DNA from: UTCHB3 sp008363265
GTDB taxonomy: Bacteria; Bacteroidota; Ignavibacteria; Ignavibacteriales; Ignavibacteriaceae
NCBI GenBank assembly: GCA_045863055.1
Contig: BTUW01000005.1
Location: forward strand, 120,774-184,773
DNA: 64,000 nt
Direction of reading: 5' to 3'
A program made the position numbers and the translations under genes. Each line of letters starts with the position of its first letter. Position 1 is the first letter of the stretch. Below, piece by piece: positions 43,101 through 50,557 of the stretch. The notes beneath the pieces were generated by a model. That model made no database searches and was not told the origin of the DNA. It saw nothing but the letters and a program-made list of their open reading frames with translations.

Positions 43101-44050
43101 ATGAAACTTAATTCCACATCATCAAAGTCGAACTGGTGGGCTCCGCCTTTTGCGATTGATTCCTTAAGTTTTGCCGCGTATTCCTTGTCGAACTCATATT
43201 TCGGAACCGGGGGTGTGCCTTTTCCGTCACCCCCGCCGAGGAAGAGTCTGGCGTCCTCTTTCAGCAGGTCCATACCGAGGAGTATCCATTCATCGAACGG
43301 GAACTCAAATCCCGCGGGCCAGAATGCCCTTAAACTTTTAAGCTGTTCAACTATCTGATACGGATTTGCAAGTATCACCGATTCGAGAGCATCGAGAAGT
43401 GAGATACCGAAGAAAGCCGCGGGCTCCTCTTTCTGAAAGAACGATTTCGCTTCTTTTATCAGTTGGCGGTACTTCGTTCCCTCCTCAAGCGGTTCACTGT
43501 TGAACATCTCCTTGAGGGAATCAAAAGCGGGGTTCATGTTCTCTAGGTGGAGTATTATCAGTTCTTCAACTATGATCTCGATGTTCCGTTTCTCACCTGT
43601 CGCACCTTTGAGATATTCATCCGGGGTTACTTCACCTCTCTGAACGGGAAGTGGCGGGAAGACCTCGATGTACTTCTTCATAACCTTGCCGAGATCATCG
43701 TCGCCGATCACCTCCTGGAGGTATTGTACGGAGCGGGAAAAAACTCCCGGGTTCTGTACCTGTTCGTAGTTGCGGAATACGAGATGGATCAGTTCGTGGA
43801 GGAGTCCGAGGGCGTTTATCTGCCCCGGTGTAACCAGTTTATCGGTTTGCGATTCTTCGGTTCTTACACGGTTTATCCGCGCCGCGAGCCTTCTGGCAGC
43901 AGCAAAATTGGCAACGATCAGAATACCGGTCTGAGAGAAAAGCTCCTCTTCAAAGCCGTACTTCTGTCTTGCTTCTTTAGCGATATGGAAATAACGAACG
44001 GATCTGTCAAGTTCGCGGCCGGGGTGTATCTCAGGCAACCGGAAGATCAT
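40121..44050 (-). CDS. Large GH13 alpha-amylase-family protein with HExxH N-terminal domain and lysine-rich tail
   Basis: 1309 residues. The N-terminal ~330 residues are not GH13; they contain LLHELIHLVF (HELIH 85-89), a zinc-peptidase-like motif. The GH13 barrel follows with SDMVPNHTG (438-446), nucleophile Asp559 (IIRFDA), acid Glu624 (LLAEAF) and Asp685 (FMSNPDEE), so the glycosidase core looks complete. A long helical C-terminal region precedes a Lys/Ala/Pro-rich tail of ~55 residues (KPAKKTAIRKAAGKK and similar), resembling histone H1-like tails. No signal peptide, so it is probably cytoplasmic and acts on alpha-glucans. ATG 44050 has CTGGAG upstream. Confidence 0.85.
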   Translation of the reverse strand: MIFRLPEIHPGRELDRSVRYFHIAKEARQKYGFEEELFSQTGILIVANFAAARRLAARINRVRTEESQTDKLVTPGQINALGLLHELIHLVFRNYEQVQNPGVFSRSVQYLQEVIGDDDLGKVMKKYIEVFPPLPVQRGEVTPDEYLKGATGEKRNIEIIVEELIILHLENMNPAFDSLKEMFNSEPLEEGTKYRQLIKEAKSFFQKEEPAAFFGISLLDALESVILANPYQIVEQLKSLRAFWPAGFEFPFDEWILLGMDLLKEDARLFLGGGDGKGTPPVPKYEFDKEYAAKLKESIAKGGAHQFDFDDVELSFMVEEERFTEDIHWMPNVVMIAKNTLVWLDQLSRKYSKKIDTLDKIPDEELDNLQRWNFNALWLIGVWERSTASAKIKQFCGNPEAASSAYSLFDYDIAWELGGEKAYENLRDRCALRGIKLASDMVPNHTGIYSRWIIEHPEYFIQASEPPYPNYTFTGPNLSDHPDIELRIEDRYYTREDAAVVFQHIDRRSGKIRYIYHGNDGTNMPWNDTAQLNLLDPVVREELINTIKKVASKFSIIRFDAAMILSKKHYQRLWFPAPGQGGAIPSRSDYAISKQTFHKMMPKEFWRDVVDRFNEDMPNTLLLAEAFWLMEGYFVRSLGMHRVYNSAFMHMFMKEENDKYRKLIKNTIEFDPEILKRYVNFMSNPDEETAINQFGKGDKYFGICVMMATLPGLPMFAHGQIEGFTEKYGMEYRRAYYDEHVDSHLVERHAKEIFPLLRKRYLFSQVQNFELFDFHDGYRHVNENVISFTNRVGDEKTLVFYNNSFFRVSGMIKNSSGKRIKPQYVDNKAPEDNWETSNVEDQKVAPNELEFKSLSTALQIRPHDGFFYTFKDMISGMEFIRSGAEFLNDGFSVTLNGYEYHVYIGFKEVYDTDGSYARLNQYLHGQGTPSLSLTLLELNLIDVHRAIMDFFSKDILQELKRHAGLVTDAMNVEEFSTPFTMRFTSVLNRIAEYKNVQFKSNAAMTRLMKELSILKGYSSYITQDGNGETGKYWLLNRQSAEDHVYTDILVMYTVVKRLLLETEEATGDDPYSLYDSLLLEKPLWQAIIRLGDKYHEAKYEFDLLRILESTENIYNRKGIFNPEGKVEPEPLPLPTISLLEKNEVQAFLGLNDYQGVKYFSKEQFVQLMTWVFTLNGLRYAERMVRKGGDKVKDQAGIFKLFSSKEFTQAVTVMAKYTDGLINLAIHSGYRFEPFISAIPKLHESLWSPAPAPVKPAKKTAIRKAAGKKSQAKKPAEKKTKERKAPAPKKEAIKTSTAKLKKSTKTGRKK

Positions 44051-44154
44051 TTTAAACTCCAGAAATTCAAATTTTCAGTCATAATTAAGCGTAATGGTAC
44101 ACTTCCCCTAATGTACAATAGAACGACCTGAAAATTAAGAAAATTTCGGCAAAC

Positions 44155-45459
44155 TCAGTAGATTATTTCCTTAATGTACTCGAGTTTGGGCGGTTTTTCT
44201 GCAGAGAAAGAGATGGCGCCGAGAATTCTCTTATAAGCCGCCTCGATCTTAACCGGATCATCGCCGTCAAGATAACCGATCTCCTGACCTTCATTGAAGT
44301 GATCGCCGACCTTTGCTTTCAGGAAGAGGCCGGCTTTGTGATCGATCACGTCCTCTTTTTTCACCCTGCCCGCGCCGAGTTCAACGAGTGCCATTCCGAT
44401 CTCGTAACCGTTTATGGCGCTAATATAGCCGGTTTCAGCAGCTGAAAGTGACTCCCTGATCTTCGAAACAGGGTAGGCCTCCGGGTGTTTGACGGTTTCA
44501 ACGTCGCCGCCCTGAGCCTTGATGATCTTAACAAACCAGTCGTAAGCCTCACCCGAAGCCACAAGTTTCCTCGATAGCTCGATACCTTCTTCGATCGAGC
44601 CTGCCTTGCCGCCAAGCATGATCATCGCTCCGGAGAGGGCAAAGGATATCTCGCACAGGTCTTCAATGTATTCTCCGCGCAGAATATCGATCGACTCATG
44701 AACCTCGTACCAGTTACCTGACTTGTATCCGAGTGGTTGACTCATCTCCGTTAAAAGGGCAATGCATTTTTTGCCGAAGCCTTCCGCGGTTCCCTTGAGG
44801 CTCTCGGCGAGTTTCTTCGCGTCTTCATAGCTCTTCATGAACGCGCCTGAACCTGTCTTGATATCGAGTACCAAACCGTCAGTGCCTTCAGCGAGCTTTT
44901 TACTCATGATGCTGGCTGTTATCAGGGGGATCGAAGGTACAGCTCCCACCACATCCCTGAGGGAGTAGAGAAGTTTATCCGCCGGGGCGATGTTAGAGGT
45001 CTGTCCGATAATTAGCGCGCCGGGGTCCTGCATTATCCTCTTAAAATCTTCAATTCCGAGCCTTGTGTTGAATCCCGGGATCGATTCCATCTTGTCGAGA
45101 GTACCGCCTGTATGTCCGAGGCCGCGACCCGATATCTGGGGTACCTTGACACCCGCCGCGAGCGCGATAGGGGCGATAATAAGGCTGGTTTTATCTCCGA
45201 CGCCACCGGTTGAATGCTTTCCGATCTTCTGTTCCGGAATGTGGCTGAGGTCGATCACCGTTCCGCTGTAAAGCATTGATTTTGTGAGCGTAAGGGTTTC
45301 GTGAGGCGAGAGACCCCTGATGAAGATAGCCATCAGAAGCGCGGCAGCCTGATAGTCGGGGATGTTTCCCGCGGTATAGGAGTTTATAAAAAATCTTAAC
45401 TCTTCATCGGTCAATTCCAGACCGTCTCTTTTCTTAATGATAATTTCTACGGGATTCAT
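44155..45459 (-). CDS. deoA: Thymidine / pyrimidine-nucleoside phosphorylase
   Basis: 434 residues from ATG 45459 (MNPVEIIIKKRDG); an upstream in-frame ATG would add 23 residues not found in the family. It splits pyrimidine nucleosides with phosphate to base plus (deoxy)ribose-1-phosphate. Motifs: KHSTGGVGDKTSL (phosphate loop), the family signature SGRGLGHTGGTLDKMES, LYSLRDVVGAVPSIPLI and LDIKTGSGAFM. Its length is that of Pdp/DeoA. Substrate range (thymidine only or also uridine) cannot be told from the sequence. Confidence 0.93.
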   Translation of the reverse strand: MNPVEIIIKKRDGLELTDEELRFFINSYTAGNIPDYQAAALLMAIFIRGLSPHETLTLTKSMLYSGTVIDLSHIPEQKIGKHSTGGVGDKTSLIIAPIALAAGVKVPQISGRGLGHTGGTLDKMESIPGFNTRLGIEDFKRIMQDPGALIIGQTSNIAPADKLLYSLRDVVGAVPSIPLITASIMSKKLAEGTDGLVLDIKTGSGAFMKSYEDAKKLAESLKGTAEGFGKKCIALLTEMSQPLGYKSGNWYEVHESIDILRGEYIEDLCEISFALSGAMIMLGGKAGSIEEGIELSRKLVASGEAYDWFVKIIKAQGGDVETVKHPEAYPVSKIRESLSAAETGYISAINGYEIGMALVELGAGRVKKEDVIDHKAGLFLKAKVGDHFNEGQEIGYLDGDDPVKIEAAYKRILGAISFSAEKPPKLEYIKEIIY

Positions 45460-45573
45460 TCTACTTTCTCTAATTTTGTCACGAAATCTAACAATTAAGA
45501 TGGAATTTATTGCCTTTGAGTTGTTCAAATCCCTTTGTCAGGTGAATCTTCCGCAATGTTTTTTTGAGTTTTT

Positions 45574-45655
45574 AATTACAAGTAATTCCAATATATTGTA
45601 TTTGTACAAATCGTTTTTCCCTCCTTTTATTCTACAATAGAATAATAAACCCGAA
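45574..45655. promoter_or_regulatory. Three successive palindromes upstream of the desaturase locus
   Basis: AATTAC-AA-GTAATT (45574-45587), ATTTGTACAAAT (45600-45611) and TTATTCTA-CAA-TAGAATAA (45637-45655) are all perfect. They lie in the divergent region between deoA and the gap-broken gene and may be operators. The third lies about 28 bp before the possible ATG 45683. Confidence 0.4.
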
Positions 45656-45732
45656 GAATTACAAGAAGAAAGGCATCCCCGAATGGAGATCGTAATAAAA
45701 AACCCTCAGAGTGAGGATTTTGAATCAAAAAG

Positions 45733-45832
45733 NNNNNNNNNNNNNNNNNNNNNNNNNNNNNNNNNNNNNNNNNNNNNNNNNNNNNNNNNNNNNNNNNNNN
45801 NNNNNNNNNNNNNNNNNNNNNNNNNNNNNNNN
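45733..45832. other. Assembly gap (100 N)
   Basis: Exactly 100 N, a conventional placeholder for a gap of unknown size. It removes the 5' part of the desaturase gene, so reading frames through it mean nothing. Confidence 0.99.
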
Positions 45833-46438
45833 GCGAGGGACTCACGCCTGTTCAACTTCAAATGCGTCGAAATTATGCAGTATGCCTATCAGGAATCGGG
45901 TTTTCGGCCTGATTGGGATAAAGACCCCTACCGGGTTTTCGCCTACACTTCGCTGCAGGAACGCGCCACACAGGTCACACACGGAAACACCGGCAAGGCG
46001 GCAGGGAAGTATGAACCCACCCTCGAAGGGATTCTCTCCAGTATAGCCGCTGATGAGGCACGCCACTACGCTTTTTACAGGAAAGTGTTCAAGGAGATCC
46101 TTAAGATCGATCCTGCTCGCGCGCTCAAATCAGCCCTGGCGATCCTTCCCTCGATCGAAATGCCGGGACTCAGCATGCCGAACTTCAAAGATATGGCCGA
46201 TGTGGTGAGAAGATCGGGTATTTACGGACCTTGGGACTACAAGAAGATCGTTGAAGATGTCCTGAAGTTCTGGGAGATCGATGCGGTGACAGGACTTAAT
46301 GAGGCCGGAAGGAAAGCTCAGGATAAACTTATGGCGATACCGAACCGTTTGAAACAGGTCGCTGAATACATCGACAGAAAAGTTGATACCAAATCTTTCT
46401 CGTTTGATTTCATTTATCACAGAGTCTTTGCGGTATAA
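45833..46438 (+). CDS. Acyl-ACP desaturase, 5' part lost in assembly gap
   Basis: The last 202 residues of a soluble diiron acyl-ACP (stearoyl-type) desaturase, which inserts a double bond into ACP-bound acyl chains using O2 and ferredoxin. Seen: FAYTSLQERATQVTHGNTGK and the second diiron motif ADEARHYAFYRKVF. The first EENRH-type motif must lie in the gap. Family members run to about 330 residues, so roughly 130 are missing. An ATG at 45683 before the gap (MEIVIKNPQSEDFESK) could be the true N terminus, but the link cannot be proven. It ends 75 bp before mnmE. Confidence 0.85.
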   Translation, partial: ARDSRLFNFKCVEIMQYAYQESGFRPDWDKDPYRVFAYTSLQERATQVTHGNTGKAAGKYEPTLEGILSSIAADEARHYAFYRKVFKEILKIDPARALKSALAILPSIEMPGLSMPNFKDMADVVRRSGIYGPWDYKKIVEDVLKFWEIDAVTGLNEAGRKAQDKLMAIPNRLKQVAEYIDRKVDTKSFSFDFIYHRVFAV

Positions 46439-46499
46439 TATAAAATAAGTTATATTTAATAGGTGGGTGGTGATGTTTTTCTCTGCCGTGGTAATTCCG

Positions 46500-46507
46500 T
46501 ATTTTTG
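46500..46507 (+). promoter_or_regulatory. Candidate -7 element immediately before mnmE
   Basis: TATTTTTG fits TAnnTTTG and ends only six bases before the mnmE ATG, which would give a leaderless or nearly leaderless mRNA. No -33 TTG is clear. Confidence 0.35.
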
Positions 46508-46513
46508 CAAGTT

Positions 46514-47869
46514 ATGATTTTGAAAGAAGATACGATCACGGCCATCATCACCCCGCCCGGAGTGGGCGCTGTTTCTGTTATCAGGATCAGCGGTGACAAG
46601 GCGATCCCCTCTGCCGGGGCTATTTTCTCAGGCACCACACCTCTTGAAGAGGCCAAAACACACACAATTAAGTATGGAAAGATAGTCTCACCCTCTGGTG
46701 AGATCATCGACGATGTTGTTGTTTCCGTATTCAGATCCCCCAATTCCTACACCGGTGAAGACTGCATTGAGATATCCTGCCACGGCAATCCGAACATCTC
46801 AAGAAGGATAACAGAACTCCTTTACGACCTTGGAGTGAGAAACGCCGAGCCCGGTGAGTTCACAAAGCGGGCCTTCCTGAACGGCAGGATCGATCTTTCC
46901 CAGGCTGAAGCCGTTATGGAGTTGATCTCGGCGCGGTCGGAAGCCTCAATCCGCGGGGCGAGGAACCAGTTGGACGGTGTACTTTCTGCCAAGGTTAATT
47001 CGCTTCGTCAGATGCTTGTACATACCTCATCCCTGGTTGAGCTTGAACTCGACTTCGCCGAGGAAGACCTTGAATTCGTTGAGAGAACCGAACTGATCAG
47101 CCGGATCGAAGGAATTATCGCAGAGATAGAGGAACTGCTGGGAACATACGGATTCGGCAGGGTGATGCGTGACGGCGTTAATGTCGCTCTTGTCGGTCAG
47201 CCCAACGTCGGGAAATCATCCCTTCTCAATTACCTGCTTAAAGAGTACCGGGCCATAGTCAGTTCAATACCCGGAACCACTCGCGACATAATCCGTGAGG
47301 AAGTTGTGATCGATGGAATTCTCTACCGTCTTTTTGATACAGCCGGGATCCGTGAGACAGATGATGAGATCGAGCAGGAGGGGGTCCGCAGAAGCCGTCA
47401 GGCAGTAAAGGATTCCGACCTGGTGCTGTTCATTAATGATGTAGTTCAAAACATCTCGGTTGATCTCTACGATGAGATCAGGAAACTGACCGGTGAAAGG
47501 AATATCATTGTCGTGCTTAACAAAGTTGACCTCGACCACCCCGCGCTGCTTAAATCTGATGTCGCGATCTCGGCAAAGACCGGGAAAGGGATCAACGAAC
47601 TTTTTGAACTCCTGAAAGAGCGGGCGATTGGTTCGTCATCCTACAGTGAGAAGAGTGCCGTTGTGTCAAACATGCGTCACTACAGTTGCCTGAAAAGGGC
47701 AAAAGAGAACCTTGAGGACGCACTTGCCTCAAGCAGATCGGGTCTCAGCGGTGAATTCATCTCCATTGATCTCAGAAATGCCGAGAACTCCCTCGCCGAG
47801 ATCACCGGAGAAATAACCTCGGATGACATCCTGAACAACATTTTCATGCACTTCTGTATCGGGAAGTAG
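46514..47869 (+). CDS. mnmE: tRNA uridine-5-carboxymethylaminomethyl GTPase MnmE
   Basis: 451 residues from ATG 46514 (MILKEDTITAIITPPG). With MnmG it modifies the wobble uridine (U34) of several tRNAs. The N-terminal folate-binding domain (GVGAVSVIRISG) precedes helical parts and an inserted G domain: GQPNVGKS (228-235), DTAGIRETDDEIEQ and LNKVD. The C terminus FCIGK carries the conserved Cys of the CxGK motif. First gene of a plus-strand run through mfd; followed by the two parS-like sites. Confidence 0.96.
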   Translation: MILKEDTITAIITPPGVGAVSVIRISGDKAIPSAGAIFSGTTPLEEAKTHTIKYGKIVSPSGEIIDDVVVSVFRSPNSYTGEDCIEISCHGNPNISRRITELLYDLGVRNAEPGEFTKRAFLNGRIDLSQAEAVMELISARSEASIRGARNQLDGVLSAKVNSLRQMLVHTSSLVELELDFAEEDLEFVERTELISRIEGIIAEIEELLGTYGFGRVMRDGVNVALVGQPNVGKSSLLNYLLKEYRAIVSSIPGTTRDIIREEVVIDGILYRLFDTAGIRETDDEIEQEGVRRSRQAVKDSDLVLFINDVVQNISVDLYDEIRKLTGERNIIVVLNKVDLDHPALLKSDVAISAKTGKGINELFELLKERAIGSSSYSEKSAVVSNMRHYSCLKRAKENLEDALASSRSGLSGEFISIDLRNAENSLAEITGEITSDDILNNIFMHFCIGK

Positions 47870-47877
47870 ATTATAAA

Positions 47878-47893
47878 TGTTTCACATGAAACA
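47878..47893. promoter_or_regulatory. parS-like ParB-binding site 1
   Basis: TGTTTCACATGAAACA differs at one central base from the bacterial parS consensus TGTTTCACGTGAAACA. It is part of a 26-base direct repeat shared exactly with 47945-47970. Location next to mnmG near the origin is where chromosomal parS sites cluster. Confidence 0.6.
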
Positions 47894-47944
47894 TTTTAAA
47901 CTTGCCCCTTATTTTCCTGATGTGACTTTTATGAACATTCAAAT

Positions 47945-47960
47945 TGTTTCACATGAAACA
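47945..47960. promoter_or_regulatory. parS-like ParB-binding site 2
   Basis: A second exact copy of TGTTTCACATGAAACA, 67 bp from the first, again followed by TTTTAAACTT. It lies 14 bp before the mnmG ATG. Confidence 0.6.
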
Positions 47961-47974
47961 TTTTAAACTTATTT

Positions 47975-49852
47975 ATGCGAAAATATGATGTAATAGTGAT
48001 CGGCGGAGGACACGCCGGTATTGAAGCCTCCGTGTCCGCGGCAAGAATGGGCTGTAAAACAGCGCTTGTGACAATGGATAAATATGCCACGGGCAGACTT
48101 TCCTGCAATCCGGCGATAGGCGGAACTGCTAAAGGGCACCTCGTAAGAGAGATAGATGCCCTGGGAGGTGTAATGGGTGAAATAGCCGACCGTTCCGGTA
48201 TCCAGTTCAGGATGCTTAACAAGAGCAAAGGCCCGGCGGTTTGGTCGCCGAGAAGTCAGAACGACAGAACGATCTACAGCCGCATTGCCCTTGAAGTGGT
48301 GGAAAGAACAGAGAACCTGGAAATAATAGCGGAATCGATTGTTGAGATCCTGATCGATAACGGAGTGATCACGGGCGTAAGAACCGCACACGGTGAAGAG
48401 ATAGACGCCAAGGCGGTTGTTCTTTCATCAGGTACTTTTCTCAACGGCCTGATGCACACTGGTCTCACTGCAACACCAGGCGGCAGGTTCGGCGAACAGC
48501 CTGCCACAGGGATCACTGAATCACTGATCAGGGCAGGATTCGAAACAGGAAGGCTGAAAACAGGAACACCACCGAGGCTCCACAGGGATTCGATCAACTG
48601 GGATGTACTTGAAGTGCAGCCCGGTGATGACAAACCGCAACCTTTCTCCCACAGAACAGACAAGAGTCTCTTTCCTTTCCTGCCTCAGGTATCATGCCAC
48701 ATGACTTATACTGATGATGCAGTGCACAAAATACTTGAAAAAGGATTTTCGCGATCTCCCATGTTCACGGGCCTCATCCAGGGAACCGGACCACGATACT
48801 GCCCCTCAATAGAGGACAAGATCGTGCGTTTCTCGGATAAACCTAGGCACCAATTGTTTCTGGAACCTGAAGGACTTGATACAGAACTCATCTACGTGAA
48901 CGGTTTTTCCACCTCACTGCCGGCAGAGATCCAGCTCGAAGCTCTGAAAAAGATCAAAGGTCTTGAAGAAGTGGTGATGGTCAGACCCGGTTACGCAGTG
49001 GAATACGACTTTTTTCCTCCACATCAGATCGATCTCACCATGGAGACAAAACTCGTCAGTGGACTATATTTTGCCGGGCAGATCAATGGCACATCCGGTT
49101 ATGAGGAAGCGGCAGCACAGGGTTTAATGGCAGGAATTAATGCAGCATTAAAGATCAAAAAAGAACCGGAGCTCGTGATAAAAAGAAGCGAAGGATATAT
49201 TGGAGTACTGATAGATGACCTCGTAGGGAAATCAACCTCCGAGCCTTACCGCATGTTTACCTCGAGGGCTGAACACAGGCTGCTGCTCCGTCCTGATAAC
49301 GCGGAGAACAGACTCTCCAGATACGGGCACAGGATCGGTCTGATCAATGATGATGAGATCCGGAAGGTGGAAGAGAAGGAAAGAAAAGTTTATACGGGAC
49401 TCGAGCTGGTAAAAAAAATAAAACTGACCCCTGAAAGGGTTAACCCTTTTCTCGCGAAGACCGGTTCTTCCGAGATCAGATTCACCGACACCCTTGAGAA
49501 GATCATCAAAAGGCCTGAGATCAACGCCTATGAACTTGGCAGACTTATCAAAGATGAAGACTCACCGGAACTGAAAAAGATACTCTCAGATGAGGATGTT
49601 GCTTTTCAGATCGAGCTCGAAATAAAATACGACGGCTACATCCAGCGCCAGCATGAAACCGTGGCCCGTCTTGAAAAGTATGAGGAACTCGCCATACCCC
49701 AGCACATCGACTACTCTCAGATATCCTCCATTTCAGCTGAGGGACGGGAGAAACTTTCCCGTGTAAAACCGAGGAATATAGGTCAGGCAAGTCGTATTTC
49801 GGGAGTTACTCCCTCAGATATTTCCATCTTAATGGTATATTTGAATAAGTGA
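47975..49852 (+). CDS. mnmG: tRNA uridine-5-carboxymethylaminomethyl enzyme MnmG (GidA)
   Basis: 625 residues. FAD-dependent partner of MnmE. Rossmann FAD motif VIVIGGGHAGIEA (residues 6-18), SCNPAIGGTAKGHLVREID, RSQNDR, TGTPPRL, GTSGYEEAAAQGL and the C-terminal RAEHRLLLR. Usual length. The ATG at 47975 has no clear ribosome binding site and is preceded by the parS-like pair. Confidence 0.97.
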   Translation: MRKYDVIVIGGGHAGIEASVSAARMGCKTALVTMDKYATGRLSCNPAIGGTAKGHLVREIDALGGVMGEIADRSGIQFRMLNKSKGPAVWSPRSQNDRTIYSRIALEVVERTENLEIIAESIVEILIDNGVITGVRTAHGEEIDAKAVVLSSGTFLNGLMHTGLTATPGGRFGEQPATGITESLIRAGFETGRLKTGTPPRLHRDSINWDVLEVQPGDDKPQPFSHRTDKSLFPFLPQVSCHMTYTDDAVHKILEKGFSRSPMFTGLIQGTGPRYCPSIEDKIVRFSDKPRHQLFLEPEGLDTELIYVNGFSTSLPAEIQLEALKKIKGLEEVVMVRPGYAVEYDFFPPHQIDLTMETKLVSGLYFAGQINGTSGYEEAAAQGLMAGINAALKIKKEPELVIKRSEGYIGVLIDDLVGKSTSEPYRMFTSRAEHRLLLRPDNAENRLSRYGHRIGLINDDEIRKVEEKERKVYTGLELVKKIKLTPERVNPFLAKTGSSEIRFTDTLEKIIKRPEINAYELGRLIKDEDSPELKKILSDEDVAFQIELEIKYDGYIQRQHETVARLEKYEELAIPQHIDYSQISSISAEGREKLSRVKPRNIGQASRISGVTPSDISILMVYLNK

Positions 49853-49876
49853 TTTTATGTTTTTACCGGAGTGCTG

Positions 49877-50557
49877 TTGATATCAGATGATACATATTTA
49901 AGGCAACTGACACACTTTTTTTGGGAGAATAATCAAAACCCGGATGAAGGGACACTGAGCAGACTCGCTCAATACTCGCGTCTGCTGGCGGAGAAGAACG
50001 AGGTCTTAAATCTTGTATCACGCAAAGATATCGAGAATATAGTTGAGAACCATGTTTTCATTTCAGCCTTCATCACGAAGTATCTCCCCGAACGTGCATC
50101 AGCATTCCTCGACATCGGAACCGGTGGGGGACTGCCGGGTATCCCGTTCGGGATCATGAGACCAGACCTTCAAGGGGTGGTTGTCGACTCGATCGCCAAG
50201 AAAACCAAAGCTGTCACTGAATTTGTCGAACGGCTAATGCTCAGGAATGTCATCGTTGAAAACAGCCGGGTGGAAGCCATTGACTTCGTTAAAAAATATG
50301 CCGGCAAGTTCGATATTATAATCAGCCGGGCAACCGTGGATCTTCTCACTTTAGTGAGATACTCACTTCCTCTGATCAAAGATAAAGCAGCAATGTTACT
50401 TATCAAAGGTGGAGACATAGCGGGTGAGTTTGAGGTGGCCAAGGAAAAATACGGTCACCTTATCAAACGGTCAACAACTTATGAACTGCGCTACAAACCC
50501 ACCAACACTAAAAATGAAAAAGGTAAAAAACTCGTTTACCTGGAGCTTTACAAATGA
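49877..50557 (+). CDS. rsmG: 16S rRNA (guanine-N7)-methyltransferase RsmG
   Basis: 226 residues from TTG 49877, chosen because GGAG (49868-49871) is five bases upstream; GTG 49871 would overlap that site. A SAM-dependent methyltransferase for G527 of 16S rRNA (E. coli numbering). Motifs: EKNEVLNLVSRKD, FLDIGTGGGLPGIPFGI (SAM loop) and DIIISRATVDL. The mnmE-mnmG-rsmG order is typical of the origin region. Its end overlaps murQ by four bases. parA/parB, which often follow rsmG, are absent here. Confidence 0.94.
   Translation: MISDDTYLRQLTHFFWENNQNPDEGTLSRLAQYSRLLAEKNEVLNLVSRKDIENIVENHVFISAFITKYLPERASAFLDIGTGGGLPGIPFGIMRPDLQGVVVDSIAKKTKAVTEFVERLMLRNVIVENSRVEAIDFVKKYAGKFDIIISRATVDLLTLVRYSLPLIKDKAAMLLIKGGDIAGEFEVAKEKYGHLIKRSTTYELRYKPTNTKNEKGKKLVYLELYK

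Noticed and set aside
41000..44050. Frameshift fusing separate genes into the 1309-residue GH13 protein
   Set aside because: The frame is open throughout with uniform coding character, and the catalytic motifs have normal spacing.
45627..46046. ORFs that run through the N stretch
   Set aside because: Frame continuity across a placeholder gap is meaningless; only the desaturase frame on the right side shows family motifs.
47878..47970. CRISPR array
   Set aside because: Only two copies, palindromic and 67 bp apart, with no cas genes; parS-like sites explain them better.
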